64,000 bases of DNA from Mycteria americana (Eukaryota; Chordata; Aves; Ciconiiformes; Ciconiidae): assembly GCF_035582795.1 (NCBI RefSeq), contig NC_134367.1:4094501-4158500 (forward strand), given 5' to 3'. The translations under genes and the position numbers were made by a program. Positions 1-10,930 of this stretch are shown piece after piece. The notes under the pieces are model-generated. The model was not told the DNA's origin. It did no database searches and worked only from the letters and a program-made list of their open reading frames with translations. The first letter of the stretch is position 1; the number at the start of each line of letters is the position of its first letter.

Positions 1-87
1 ATGGTGCAATGGGTCCTGCCCTAGGAGCTCATAATGACAGAATTACAGAGTAATTTAAATCAGAAGGGACTAGATCAGGTTTCTTGG

Positions 88-200
88 GGCCCTGTTCAGT
101 CAAGTCTTGAATATCCCCAAGGATGGAAATCCTACAACCTCTCTGGGTTCCTGTTCCAGTGTTTAACCACCCTCATGGTGGAAATGTTTTTCCAAACAAA
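88..200 (-). mobile_element. CR1 LINE 3'-end fragment (old, antisense)
   Basis: The plus strand reads as the reverse complement of the CR1 3' region: a 'tcttgaatatccccaaggat' stretch, then 'acctctctggg', 'cctgttccagtgtttaacca' and 'ccctcatgg'. This block order is diagnostic of antisense CR1. It is diverged and lacks the terminal octamers, so it is an old, truncated copy. Confidence 0.6.
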
Positions 201-394
201 CATTAGATTCTAATGAGAGGCCAAATCATTGGTAAATTAATTGCTCAGACTTGGGGACTCCCCAAAAATGAGTCATGGCAGGAGACTGGATGTTGTCTCC
301 AAGCCCTGGAGTCACCCAGAGCCCCTTTTCGTGTAGGTAGGAGCTGGGATGGCCAATGCAGGATGACAAACACCAGAAGTGACAGACCCAGCAA

Positions 395-522
395 TGAAGC
401 AATTCAAGGCCAGGCTGGATGGGGCTTTGAGAAACCTGATCTAGTGGAAGATATCCCTGCCCATGGCAGGGGGGTTGGAACTAGATGATCTTTAAGGTCC
501 CTTCCAACCCAAACCATTCTGA
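395..522 (+). mobile_element. CR1 LINE 3' end (sense)
   Basis: Sense CR1 tail. It carries 'caaggccaggctggatgggg', 'ctagtggaagatatccctgc', 'ttggaactagatgatcttta' and 'aggtcccttccaacccaaac' in the canonical order, ending just after 'cattctg'. It is heavily 5'-truncated, as is usual for CR1. Confidence 0.9.
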
Positions 523-3500
523 TTTTAATACAAATGGGGAAAAGCACCCAATATGTTTTCCATGCAGCAGGTAATCCCCCTAGCACAGCTTTTCCCCTTT
601 CTAGGGAAAAAGCTCCCCAGGGCACCTTAATACATAAACTTACCTCTCTGGCCTGCTCGCTGCCATGGTTTTGCATAGCAGCCTGTTGCTCAGCCTAAAT
701 GCTCCCAGCTGAACTCAGACACCACCCTTCAGCCAAAATCACATTACCAGTAAGGGCTGTGCTTCTGTGGAGGTGGTTGAACGCAGCCCTCCTACAAGCA
801 CCTTCCTCCTGGGGTGCCCAGCTTCCTTCCCAGTCCAACCAGTCCCTGGACACTGGTGCAACTGGTAGGGTGAGTGTGGCCAGCACTTGAAACTCCACCC
901 ATTCCTCCCACACAAGCCAATCAATAGCCCTGGTATTTGGGGGTGGAAGGTCATCCTCCTCTATAAAACTGGGTGGGTAGAAGGGTTTTTGGTGTGGAAG
1001 GTGATATTAAGGGTGGATAGGTTGGTTAGAGGTGCTGTGGGAGGCAGCTGGGGGTGTTGGAAGGGGGACTGGGGAGAGAGGAAGGGCTCTGGAGCAGGGA
1101 GGAGCAGAAAGAGGGGCTAATGAAGTAGGTGAGAAAGGCTTTGTGGTCTGCTTCCCAGATGTATGCACAGGGTGAGCCTAGGAAGGGCAGTGGCTTGAGG
1201 ACTGGATGCAGGGGTGTGGGGCTCAAGAGGTGTGTGCTATGGGTGCCTGCTCTGGGGCTCTGCACAGTGCATGTGAAGGTGTTGGGTGATTCCTCCTTCC
1301 CCAGTGCTCTGGTGTGGACAGGCTGCCTCCACTGCCCTGGGGAGATGGGGTGAGGGGGGAAACTTGGGGCTCAGCTCTGCTGGAGAGCTGCAAGTTGATG
1401 CTTGGATGCGTGTGAGAAGGTGGTGAGCTCTGTACTCCCTTAATTGCATGTGGAAGGCTAGGGCTGTGCCTTGAAATACCTGCAGGAGCCTTGTGTGGGG
1501 GTGTGAAGCCATGGTGGGGCTTCCTCTGCAGCAGGGTGTGGGGCTACAATCCCTGGGTGTGGGTGAGCTCACAGTGTGGGTGTGCAGGTAAAGCTGGGTC
1601 GAGGAGGATGAACCTGGCAGCCTTGTCCTTGTTATGTCCTGGTGTAGGTGTTTGGCTTCTGTCTGAGCACAAGGACTGGAGATGAGCCCATACATGGGGA
1701 GGGCTTCTCCTGGAGGCCTGGCTCCCTGCCCCAGACCTGTAGTGGTACCAGCTCAGGTGGCTTGCTGGGACAGGGTCTGGGGTGCAGTGGTCGTGCTTTT
1801 GGGGAGACGGGCGTCATGCCCTGCAGAGGGCTGAGGCTTGTTATCCTCCTCTTCCTCCTTGGAGGGGGGAGCATCTGGGAAGAGACTGAAGTAGGTTTGG
1901 AGTGAAAAGGTGAAGTAGGGAGGTCCATGGAGAGAAGGAGGAGACCAGAGACAGCAGATGCTGGTTCTTCTGATGTCCTGGGGGAAAGGGCAGGCTCTCC
2001 TCTTGAAGAGGAGCATTACTCTGCTGCCCAGAGTAGCTACAGCTGGGGAACTGTGTGCATTAAAACCTTACAAAGTGCTCAGCACGTGTAGTCTCTCACA
2101 ACGAGCCCATTGTGACCTGAATCAGCAGTAATCAGAGCTGTGCAGCTCTGCAGATGATGAGCTTCCTTGGGGTCTGAGCTCTGGGCTGTGTGAGCTGTCC
2201 TGGGGCTCATTCTGTGCTGCTTGGCATGAAGCCAGTGCCTGGCTGGTCAGGAGGAAAACCCAAAGGCCTGGGACATCAGCAGACCCCTTGGATGACCTGT
2301 GTCCAGTGGCCAAAAGCTGCTCCCAGGGATCCAGATTGCTGCTGGTGCCTTTGGCAGCAGGAGCATCTCTTTAGCTGACTCTTGATCTGCAACTGGATTT
2401 TTACTAAAATCTGAACTCAACATGCAGCTTTTTTGGGTGAAACTGGACAAGGCCTGTGAATAATTATCACATGCCCTAGGAGACATAGGAATAAAGCTCA
2501 GTCTTTTACTCCTGGTAAAGCTAGTTTGTATGACCAATTAATCTCTTTAATTTCATGTCTTGGTTCTATATAATGTTCCCTGACATGTTTTCCTCTTGAG
2601 CCCTTCAAAAGGGATTTGGTTTGTGCTGCAGCACATGAAGGCTTTTAAAGCCATGCTGCCTTGCCCGCTCCTGTTGAGGGTATGTCCACACCTCGCTGCT
2701 ATTCACAGCCCTGTGGAGGTGGCTGCTGGCTTAAATACCCCTTCTGGGCTAAAAGCTTCAGTGGACAAGGATGTCCCCTTGCTGTGGCAGGATAATGTGG
2801 CACTGAAGGCTTTGGTTTCGCAGTCACTCTAAGCTGATGCAAGCATGGGCTGCTGTATCTGAGCTAGCCCAGATGGCAGAGAAGCTGAGATGCTAGCATG
2901 AGGTGGGAATGCCTCTTCTGGTGGGGGACCACGCACAAGATAGTTTGATGTGAAAATCAACAGCAATCTCAGAGCTGTGCCAGGTAGCTCAGAGCCTTGT
3001 ACCGAGTGCTGTAGAGTTTGAAGCTGAGTCTCTGGCCAGTGCTGGTCTCTGGGATTAGTCTGCAGGGGGAATTGGCACTGTGGGATGAAAGCCAAATCAT
3101 GCTTTCCATGTCCTGGAGCCTGCTTTCTTGTATGTCCAGTCCTGGCAGAAGTCCTCAGAAGAACTGCAAGTGACATGTGGCTGGGATTTCATGCCAGCAA
3201 TAACCCCTTATGTACTGGTGTGACTTCCTGGAGGGAGCTGTGGGATGGTGCTGCTTCAACTTCCCCCTCAACCAGAGTATTCTGATCCCAGATGCTGCCA
3301 GCAGAGTGTACGAATGCTCTCTAACTGGCCCCAGGCCATTGCAGTCCCTGGGGCAAGCAGCAAGGGGAGGGGATGAGCTAACTCCAGTGCTGACTGGGGA
3401 GCAGTGCTTGCCTTGGTGGCTGTATCAGGAGAAGGATGGCTAACCACGGCCTCCATTCACTCTGGTTCATTAATGTCTCTGTAAGGTTGTGTTCCTCCTT

Positions 3501-3689
3501 TGCACTGGGATGTCAAGGCTGTGACTGAGTTTGCAGTTAGGCAAGCTCTTGTTCCTGGTGAGGAGAGATGCTAAACAGTAATTTAAGGTCCTCTATGACT
3601 CCTGGAGAACCTGTGGTAGGAGAGGACTTCTGGAGATCCCCAGGCCAAGTTCCTGCTTGTGGGGGGAAAAATACCATTAAAGCAGGCTG

Positions 3690-3762
3690 GTCAAGGCCTT
3701 ATTTGATTGAATTAAGAATATCCCCAAGGATGGAAATTCCCCCACCTCCCTGGGCCTGAAAG
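3690..3762 (-). mobile_element. CR1 LINE scrap (antisense)
   Basis: 'gaatatccccaaggatggaa' followed by 'cacctccctgggcctg' matches the same antisense CR1 segment seen at 88-200. It is short and diverged, and lies about 170 bp upstream of the first NEIL2 coding exon. Confidence 0.5.
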
Positions 3763-3939
3763 GAACCCATTTCTCTTCATGGACTTTGCCACAGGGACTT
3801 GAGGAGGAAAACAGGGGTGAGGAGACTGTGGTGAGCTCAGCCTCTGACTGGTTTTATGTATTTCTGAGTTGCAACTTTCCTTCAAGTCTAGGGCACCAAG
3901 TGTGAGAAGGACCTGCTGTTCCCTCAACAGCTGCTGGAG

Positions 3940-6900
3940 ATGCCAGAGGGCCCATCGGTGAGGAAGTTCCAGCTGCTGACCTCCCCTTTTGTGGGACAAG
4001 TGGTGGCCAAGGTGGGGGGAAGCAGCCGGAAGATCAATGTGAATGACCTGAATGCCCTGAGGCTGCAGGACTCCCAGGTGAGCTGTACTAAAGATGAACT
4101 TACTGGTCCATGACAAGTCTGAGGCAAGCCACCATTGTCCTGCATCTGGGTCTCAGAAGATGCATAACCTGAGAAATGGCACCAAGCTTGTGTTTGAGGT
4201 GGACCACTGGCTTTGTTTATAGCCACAAAATAGGTGCATGTGGCCAAAGAGATGTGAATGCCCATTTTGGAGTACTGCTCTGTGTTGCAAAGTTTGGGAT
4301 CAAGGTTACTGTGAGGAGGGGCTGTGGCAGGGACGTGGCTAGACACGGAGATGCTCAGAATTATTTGCAGTTTTGGTCAGCCATGCTAATGCACTGGTTC
4401 TGTGCCTTTCAAGGGATGAGGAGTTGGTGTTGGTGAGGGCTGTTTGTAGAAGATGAGAGTTGATTTCTTCAGTATGTGGATGTCAGAAGCAGCAGCCTTG
4501 TTTCCCTCAGCTGTGAACTTGCACAGTTGCTTCCCTTATACCAGAGGGCAGGGTTTCACCTGGCTAGGTTGAAGCACTTGTGAGAGAGTCACAGTGGGTC
4601 AGTCCTGCTGGGGGTTTCACTTGCCTGACGTCCTTCAGATGATGATTTGGACTCAACTGACCAAATGCTAGTGCAGCCTCACTTCTGATTACACGATAGT
4701 CTCAGTCTCACGCAGATGTGAGCTGCTCAACAGTCATTTGTGGCTAGCCTGTGGCTCCAGAGCCACCCTTGAATTATGTCACCCTAGCCTGAGATGCTTG
4801 AGGCCAGCACCAAATGGGGAGGCGAACGAGAAGCGGTGATGTCAGACTTTGAAACCCCAAGTGTCTGTCCTGTTATGTCTCTTTGGCCTGACAGGAGCCT
4901 CTGAGAGGGCTTCACAATGGAGTGCCATCTGAACACCTGGTGCTTCATGTAGACAAAGAAGGGATGCTGAGAGGATGACTACATCTCTGATGGGAACAGC
5001 TCACATGCTAATGAATCCCGTGTTCAGGGTGGGATGATATGCCTTCTATCTAAAAGAGGTTGCAGAAAATAGTCTCTTGTGTGGAAAGAGCCAGAGGTTA
5101 CGTGGATCCTCAGTACATCCCACCTTTTTTCTCAGGTTCATGGGAAGAACTTGTACCTGGCATTTGTGGCAGCTGAAGGTCCCTTAGGACCAACTGCAGA
5201 AGAGACGGTGCTGCAAAGAGAGGCTGCTAGTGGGGCAAGTTCTCCTGCCCAGGGAGGGCGAGAACAGGTTTGTGTTCCACAGGCACATCACCAGGATGAG
5301 GAGCTGCAGGAACTTCAGCACTCAAGATCTGAACCTCCAGATGCAGCAGAGGGTCCAGGCAACTGGCTGCGCTTCCACTTTGGCTTGTTTGGCAGCATTC
5401 GGGCAAATGAGTTCTCAAGAGCAAACAAAGCCAATAAGAGGGGGGACTGGAAAGACCCTATACCCAGGTATTTGGTGGAGTCCTCACAAACTGCTTTCTC
5501 CCTGCCTCATTCTGGAGAGGCACTCTTCTGTCTCAAACTAAATTTGTGTGGGAATGCTCTTAGTCTTGGTTTTTTTTTTTCCTCTAATAATTCTTAGGAT
5601 AAGTAGGCATGAGGGATGGCATGAGTGGGTGTGGGGTGTGTTCAACCAGGGAATCCACAGTAGACTGTTGTCTGGGTATTCCCTGTGTTGTAGGTGTCTT
5701 GCAGGTCTCCCAACAGTATCAGTTGGTCATGGTTTTCCTTGGACATACCTTACCTTAGCACTGCATGTTCTTCTACCCTTAGTAACAAATTGGGTTTTCT
5801 GCCCTTTGCTGCCTTCCTCCTCCCAGCCACATCCTCTCTAATGCTTTCCTTTTTCTGCTGTCTCTGTGTGTTTCATCTCCTTTGTTGTATGTGATCAGAG
5901 AATTAATGATTGCACTTGTGGGATGCATGTTGCCTGCCAGCCTGGGGATCACAGTACCAGCTTGGTTAAGATTTTTATTCAAAGAGAGAACTTTTAGGAT
6001 GCTAGACTAAATGATGCCCTGAAAATGCCAGCTTCTCCCAATTACATCTTTAAAAGAAGCCTTGAATAAGTAGCATACATCTAGGGCAGCTGGAATTACT
6101 GGTTGGAGCGATGCTGTTAAAGGCAGCAGTGTGTTTCTTAAGTCCCACTGGAAGTGTACTGAACAAGGAAGGGGTAAATACTGGAAGGCAGTGTGGACTC
6201 CACTCTTGTGAGCTGTTTAACCCGAGTGGTTAATGATGTACAAGGTGAGTGTCCGGCACCTGTGTATGCAGTGTACTTGGTAGGGGCACACTCCCTGTTC
6301 CCCCATCCTGCAATCTTTTGAAGGATTGCTTTATTTCTACACAAATAGTTTCAGATATAGTCAGTTTTGTGTGCTGCTTTGAGCATCAGTTTCCCTGACT
6401 GTGGACCCTACTGCTGGAGCCCTTGGTCATCTGGCTTGCCTGCTGTGGAGAGCTAAGATGCTGGTACATCTCCCTGCCTGCTGCTGGCTCTCGGCTAGGG
6501 ACCACAGGGCAGCAGAAAGAACAATTGTCCACAGGTTGTGTGGGTTTACAACAAAGTTTTTTGACTGAAATTATTAAAGAGGCTACCTTGCATTAAGATG
6601 GTGGCCTGGTGTGTGGGAGTGCCTGCTGTGACCCTCTGCACACAAGCATGTGCAGTGATAATCCGCAGGGAAGGAATAGCTGGGCTAGGGTACAGGCTTG
6701 GGGGACTGGTACTTCAAGATGTCTCCCTGGCTCTCATGAGAATGAGTAGGCGTGTGCGAGGGCTGATGCTTCACTGTGTGCTTCTCCCGAAGCTTATGTC
6801 ATGTACAGGCTCTTTTCTCACCTTCCAGTAGCTTTTCACTCCATTGTTATGCTGCTGTCTCTTTCTGCTCTTTCCGTGCAAGTTTCTTCTGCCACAGCTT

Positions 6901-7950
6901 AATATAACAAATGGTTCGGGGATGTTTCTGGCGAGAGACTTTAACTTCTCTGCTTCTCCCAGACTGGTTCTGCACTTTGAGAGCGGAGGCTTCCTTGTTT
7001 TCTACAACTGCCGAATGCACTGGTGCTCATCTCCGAGGGCTGATCCTGCTTCCGACATCCTGTCTGTGGAGTTCCACCGTGGCCGGGCGCTGGATGCCCT
7101 CCGTGTACCTGAACCCATCTGCTATACCCTCTTGGACCAAAGATATTTTTCAGGGCTGGGTGAGTTCCAGGGCGTAGTGGCAGAGCAAGAAATGGAGGAA
7201 GGTGTGGGTGGGATGTCTACAGATACAGAGCTGCATGCCTGAACCTTTTACTCCACAGCCTTATGGCTTCTTCTGCTTGATCCAGCTGGTTGTATGTGGT
7301 CATATTGCTGAGGACAAGGCTTGCAGTCTGTAGCCGCAGGCTTCGGATGCTTGATTACACTGCGTGAGCACAGTGAACTGTCTTTGTGTGTGTGACTATG
7401 GATTGGCTTGTACTTGTGGAAGAAAGGAAAGTTTGCTTCAGGGGTAGTGGGAAGAGACTATCTTCCAGTCCAGTCCCAGCCGTGAGTCTACTCCTTGTAT
7501 GCCACCTTGGATATGGGGAATGGCGTTGCTAGCTGTGATCCTTGAGGCAGAAATCACAGTGACTGGAGCTGTAAGTCTGCATTGTCTAGATAAGAAATGT
7601 CCTTATTGTCATCTTATTTCTCACCCTTTCCAGGGAACATCATTAAGAATGAGATCTTGTACCTGGCCAAGATCCATCCATTAACACGAGGCTCTGCCTT
7701 GGCTCTCTCTGATCTGGAGCATCTGCTCGACTGTGCCATTCAGTTCAGCTCTGCCTGGCTGCACAGCAAGCTGCATGGCAAAGGGCTGCACCCTCAGATC
7801 TACCAGAAGGAGCAGTGTCCCCTTGGGCATGCAGTGATGAAGGGAACCCTTGGACCCTCAGGTGGCTTTAAGAGACTTACTTGGTGGTGTCCACAGTGCC
7901 AGCCTGCGGTGCTGTCAGTGGATGGGGATCCTTCCCCAGTGACCGAGTGA
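3940..7950 (+). CDS. NEIL2: NEIL2, endonuclease VIII-like 2 DNA glycosylase/AP lyase (4 coding exons)
   Basis: Bifunctional base-excision-repair enzyme of the Fpg/Nei family that removes oxidised pyrimidines, with known preference for bubble and single-stranded DNA, in the nucleus. Coding exons are 3940-4077, 5136-5467, 6963-7159 and 7634-7950. All introns are GT..AG, and the total of 984 nt gives 327 aa (human 332). The protein starts MPEGP, so Pro2, the Schiff-base nucleophile after Met removal, and Glu3 are present. The conserved Lys50 is in VHGKN. The central block [20 protein letters not shown] and the segment [15 protein letters not shown] (entry to H2TH) match NEIL2. The C-terminal CHCC zinc finger is intact (C284, H288, C308, C311). 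The start ATG is fixed by the catalytic proline. Residues about 60-100, between the N-terminal domain and GNWLRFHFG, are low-conserved, as is usual for NEIL2. Everything visible indicates a functional gene. Confidence 0.97.
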
Positions 7951-8516
7951 CCTGGCTTTCTGTGTTCCTCCTTTTCTGGAGGGTGTCTAGGTGGTCTCTG
8001 AACCATCCTCTCAGTTGTCCTGAGAAGGGCTTCATGATTTCTTTGAGGCTGTTGAGTTTGCCCCTTAGGGACAGTGAGTTGGCAGAGTTACGTGCTCAGT
8101 GGAGGTTACAGGAGTTGCTGAAGTACTGTGCCTCTGGATGCAAAAAGGGAAGTGGTTGTAAATGTCTTCTTTGTCACGGTGACACAGCAGTGTAAATAGT
8201 TTGACCTGAGGTGTCTTGGTCCTCCTGGTCAGGCTACGGTGAATGGAAAGCGTAGGGTGTTGAGCAGGTGATTACTGTGCTCTGAAGTGACCCTGTCCCT
8301 TGACCCTGGTGTGGGTGCACTGGCTTACGGTGGAGTTAGCAGAAAGGAGTGTATCCGTCTGCCTGAACAGCTGGATTAATTCAGTATTAGATAATCCTGC
8401 TTCTGCTTGTAGCTGGGTACCTGTGTGCTGGGCTGCGATTAAGTGTGGTTAAAAGTGAGTGAGTGTTCCCTCTGTCAGCTCTTAACAGGAACGGCTGCCT
8501 CCTTCAGAGGGGTGAA

Positions 8517-8522
8517 AATAAA
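8517..8522 (+). terminator. Candidate NEIL2 polyadenylation signal (proximal)
   Basis: AATAAA about 570 bp after the NEIL2 stop. A run of about 17 A at 8623-8640 lies downstream. A second AATAAA is at 8843-8848. I cannot tell which is used. Confidence 0.4.
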
Positions 8523-8842
8523 CCTCAGCAGTGCTTGGTGGAGCTTGGCTCTGCCTGCCTGTCATGGTGTCTGCCCCCACAGGTTTCAGTTTTGTGGCAA
8601 ACTGCCAATTCTAGATCCAGTGTAAAAAAAAAAAAAAAAATTCAAAAATACCATGTTTGTGACGGGGATTGCATAAAACTCATGATCTGCGAGGTAACTT
8701 GCAAGCAGAAAAGTTTGGAAATAGAGATGATGTGGTCCCTCCTTTGTTGAGCTGTGCATCTATCCAGTAGGCAGAAGCTGTCACTGTCCTCTCCCTCTGG
8801 ATCTGGGTTTATTTGAACAATAGATTGTTGACTTGAGTGAAA

Positions 8843-8848
8843 AATAAA
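8843..8848 (+). terminator. Candidate NEIL2 polyadenylation signal (distal)
   Basis: AATAAA about 890 bp downstream of the NEIL2 stop, in A-rich context and followed by TG/T-rich sequence ('gaactggtgatgttc', 'gtgccttttttggtag'), as expected of a cleavage region. Confidence 0.45.
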
Positions 8849-9539
8849 AACTGGAGTTAGAACTGGTGATGTTCAACTGAAGTTCAGTGTGCCTTTTTTG
8901 GTAGTTTCTTGGTTAAAAACTGAGGTGTGTAGGGAAAACTCCAGCATTTGGTGCTGCCCTTTAGAGGATGGTACCAGCAGCTTTCCTCAGCTGTAGGGGT
9001 GGCTCAGCAGGAAAACCCTTTTCATGGGAACTGGATCTAAAGGTGGGCTGCAAGTCAACTGGGAACGCTAGACTTAAAGACCTCAGTGGTAGGTTGCTTC
9101 CCAAACAAGACTTGCACAGCCTCTCCCCTGTGAACTGCGATGCCCTTGAGTGGTTGCAGGTTATGGGATTGTTGAATAATCCAATTAATGGGGTTATGGT
9201 GCTAAAGAAGATGGTTAATGTTGCTCCTGAGCATGTCCTGCAGAGCGTTAGTGAAGGCCTGGAAATGAGGCATGGTACTTCCAGTGCTGTTTTAAAACAA
9301 ACACAACAAACCCACAGAAAAAGAATAGAACAGAACCCTGAAACCTGAACCTCCTGCCTTGAAGGATGAGAGCAGCTGGGTACCTGTAGGGGACGTATGG
9401 TTGAGTCCCACATGGAAAGCTAGCAGAGGGCGCAGGGTGAGGTCTCACAGCAGGCTGGGATCATCCCGCTGAGCGAAGGGTGACTCCAGAGGATAAGCGC
9501 CACTGGGGAAAAGGACAGAAGATGACTTAAACAAAAAGC
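8849..9539. other. NEIL2-FDFT1 intergenic spacer
   Basis: About 0.7 kb between the last plausible NEIL2 poly(A) signal and the FDFT1 CpG island. Both strands show open frames of up to 150 codons, but no family resemblance, splice context or codon pattern supports a gene. I see no recognisable repeat. Confidence 0.4.
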
Positions 9540-10930
9540 CGCCTCACTGAAGCAGGGAGGGCCTGGCTGCGCCCCGGGGGCTGCCTGGGGGGGGGAGAGG
9601 GCGGGAAAGGAGCTGTGGAGCGGGGCTGGTGGCCCCGGGGGAGGGTGGTGTGCCTCGCCCAGGACCCCACGGGCCCGAGCGGGGGGTGTCTCCGAGGGCT
9701 CCGTGGCCGCGCGGGGGCTGAGGTACCGAGGGCCGACGCCTCCCTCCCGCTCCGCCAGCGGGGACGAACCCCGCTACCCAGTCAGCGCCGGCCGGCGGCC
9801 GTCACACCAGCCCCGCCGCCTTCCTATTGGCTGGCGCTTCCCTGGTGCGAGAGCACCTCGGCCAATGGGCGCTCCCGCCGGCCCACCGAGCCATGGTACG
9901 AGCGAGCTGATTGGTGGAGGGGTGGGACAGAGGCGGCCCCGCCCGACTCCGGGTTAAGCGGCGGGCGGGGGGGGAACGGTGGCGGGAGCGCGCGGCGGCG
10001 GCGGGGGGATGAGCGCGGCCCCCATGGAGCTGCTGAGGAAATGGCTGGGCCACCCCGAGGACATCTACAACCTGCTGCGGTTCAAGATGGGCGGCTACCG
10101 GGCCGTCATGCCGCGGATCGACCCGGTGAGCGGGACGGGATGCGCTTCGCTGTCTCCGTCGATGGGTGCCCGGGCGAAGAAGGACGGGGGGGGCGGGGGC
10201 TGTCATCTCCCTGCGCGGCTGCGGCGTTGCTGTGGGGGAGCGTTGCGCGGCCGCCGTGCGCGGCACCGGTGTTACCGGTGGGCAGCACCGGCTCGGCTTT
10301 CTGCGCCTTGCACGGTCTCGGTGCTTCCCGGGCGTTGCACCGGCTCGGCCCGCTCGAGCATCGCACCGGCTTCTGGCTTTCCGTGCCTTGCTCGGGGCCG
10401 GTACCCTGCGTGCGTTGCCCCGGCTCCGAGCGATGCACGGCCCCGGTTGCTTTGCACCGGCTTTACTCTTCCCGAGCCTTGCACCGCTGAGTCCTTCCCG
10501 GGCACCGCTCGGACGGGGCGGGCGCCGAGCGGGTTAAGGGGGCGGGCGGCGGGGCGGGCCGGGGGGGCGGAGCGGGCCGCAGCCCCCCCGCCGCCGCCGC
10601 CGCCGCCGCGCCCCCATGGCGGCCAGCACCAAAGCCGTGTCCCTCTTCAAGCGGACGCTGGCCCTCTCCCCGCCGCGGGGTCCCCCCCGGGCGCTGGGGC
10701 GGCTGCGGGGCGGCGGGCGGAGGGTGCAGCAGCGCGGTGCCCCCGCCTCCCCCCCGGCCCCGCCGCCGGCCGCCCCCCGCCTCCAGCCGCCCCCCTGCAC
10801 CCCGCTCTGCCCGCAGGACTCGCTGGGACGCGGCCTCCGCATCTGCTACCGCTACCTCAACCAGACCAGCCGCAGCTTCGCCGCCGTCATCCAGGCCCTG
10901 GACGGAGAGCTGCGGTGAGCGAGGGGGGGG
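9540..10930 (+). promoter_or_regulatory. CpG island: FDFT1 promoter, exon 1 and exon 2
   Basis: Abrupt rise in GC and CpG density from about 9540, continuing through exon 1, the short intron 1 and exon 2. No TATA box is visible upstream of the ATG. GC boxes are frequent (for example around 9960-9970 and 10540-10585), consistent with a TATA-less housekeeping promoter. Three CCAAT elements lie 98-183 bp upstream of the first ATG and are listed separately. Confidence 0.8.
9801..9914 (+). promoter_or_regulatory. Triple CCAAT/ATTGG cluster with weak SRE-like site in the FDFT1 promoter
   Basis: Inverted CCAAT (ATTGG) at 9826-9830, direct CCAAT at 9862-9866 and inverted CCAAT at 9910-9914, spaced 36 and 48 bp. 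The mammalian squalene synthase promoter is known to be driven by SREBP with NF-Y at CCAAT boxes. A 'gtcacaccag' decamer at 9801-9810 partly resembles a sterol regulatory element, but that match is weak. The CCAAT boxes are seen; SREBP binding is inferred from the family. Confidence 0.6.

Larger units (their letters stand above)
1..3939. other. Region upstream of NEIL2 coding start; no exon recognised
   Basis: I see no coding exon here. The open frames are short and overlap on both strands without family resemblance. The stretch holds two or three old CR1 LINE scraps and otherwise unremarkable unique sequence with modest CpG content. Because NEIL2's coding start lies in an exon that opens with a splice acceptor at 3929-3930, a noncoding NEIL2 first exon should lie upstream, either within this stretch or before the window. 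I could not place it. Confidence 0.5.
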
